Assembly: GCA_023457235.1 (NCBI GenBank)
Contig: JAEWMK010000204.1
Location: forward strand, 1-5,207
Reading direction: 5' to 3'
DNA: 5,207 nucleotides
Origin: Bacillota bacterium
GTDB taxonomy: Bacteria > Bacillota > Bacilli > Bacillales > Bacillaceae_J
Under the pieces are notes generated by a model. It was given only the letters and a program-made list of their open reading frames with translations, made no database searches and was not told where the DNA came from. Below are positions 4,910 to 5,207 of this stretch, piece by piece. Each line of letters starts with the position of its first letter. The stretch's first letter is position 1. The translations under genes and the position numbers were made by a program.

Positions 4910-5207
4910 GAGCGTATACGGAAAACGTGTTCGGACACATCCAACCATTTTTTGTGAGTTGAGTCCGAAGATACCCCAGGTTCGGACAGAAGAACCCTGT
5001 TTTCCCAGATTGAGTCCGAAGATACTCCGGGTACGGACAGAAGAACCCTGTTTTCCCAGATTGAGTCCGAAGATACCCCAGATTCGGACAGAAGAACTCC
5101 GTTTTCCTAAATTGAGTCCGAAGTTATCCCAAGTTCGGACAGAAGCCCCCCGTTTTCCTAAATTGAGTCCGAAGATACCCCAAGTTCGGACAGAAGCCCC
5201 CCGTTTT
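4910..5207. repeat. 51-bp tandem repeat array with a hairpin in each unit; continues past the window
   Basis: Units begin with GAGTCCGAAG at 4961, 5012, 5063, 5114 and 5165, an exact 51-bp period. The last unit is cut at 43 bp by the window edge. A degenerate copy in the same register occupies 4910-4960, keeping TTCGGACA at 4930-4937 and TTGA at its end. Each unit carries GTCCGAA and TTCGGAC arms around an 11-nt loop. The arms are intact in four of five units, with one mismatch in the second (TACGGAC), while the loops and linkers vary more. The linker contains AGAAG then a C-rich run, TTTTCC and a TTGA end. Because 51 is divisible by 3, one plus frame from ATG 4899 stays open to the window end (103 codons) with a 17-residue repeat. 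Most differences between copies change the amino acid and no good ribosome site is seen, so coding is doubtful. This is not CRISPR: there are no unique spacers. Function unknown. Confidence 0.9.

Noticed and set aside
4961..5207. Possible CRISPR array
   Set aside because: The whole 51-bp unit repeats, including the linkers; there are no unique spacers and no cas genes.

Overview
The window looks like chromosomal DNA of a low-GC Gram-positive, most likely a Bacillaceae species (Bacillus, Neobacillus or Mesobacillus type). The reasons are strong Shine-Dalgarno sites, TTG starts, and near-identity by eye of the spermidine synthase and agmatinase to the B. subtilis SpeE and SpeB sequences I remember. 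The genus was not tested by any search.

Layout from left to right. At 1-123 (minus strand) is the N-terminus of a membrane-anchored protein. Its divergent position beside speE suggests a class A penicillin-binding protein of the PbpG/PBP2D type. A 60-bp imperfect hairpin repeat (142-201) lies directly upstream of its ribosome binding site. The plus-strand polyamine operon follows: speE (432-1259) and speB (1388-2266). Its 128-bp intercistronic gap is largely filled by a second copy of the same hairpin repeat and a half copy. speB ends at a hairpin terminator. A minus-strand terminator faces it and closes a DoxX-family membrane protein gene (2405-2926). That gene is preceded by a perfect TTGTGAA-N4-TTCACAA palindrome (3007-3024), which fits the operator of the redox repressor Rex and also the Fnr core. 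Further right, on the minus strand with its own terminator, is an AarF/ABC1/UbiB-family protein kinase-like gene (3186-4766). The right edge (4910-5207) is a 51-bp tandem repeat array with a small hairpin in each unit, running off the window.

How the genes work together. SpeB makes putrescine from agmatine and SpeE turns putrescine into spermidine, so the plus-strand genes are one pathway. The minus-strand pair are membrane or quinone-associated proteins; a redox-type operator before doxX fits a respiratory or redox role, but this is inference.

Most notable points: (1) the UbiB-like protein appears to have lost about 31 residues in frame, exactly the alanine-rich nucleotide loop and the catalytic lysine strand, while keeping its other kinase motifs; (2) the Rex/Fnr-like operator in front of doxX; (3) the 51-bp hairpin-bearing tandem array; (4) the GGGTCGGG-core hairpin family placed in leaders and between spe genes. 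No new multi-gene system (defence, CRISPR, mobile element with transposase) is visible.
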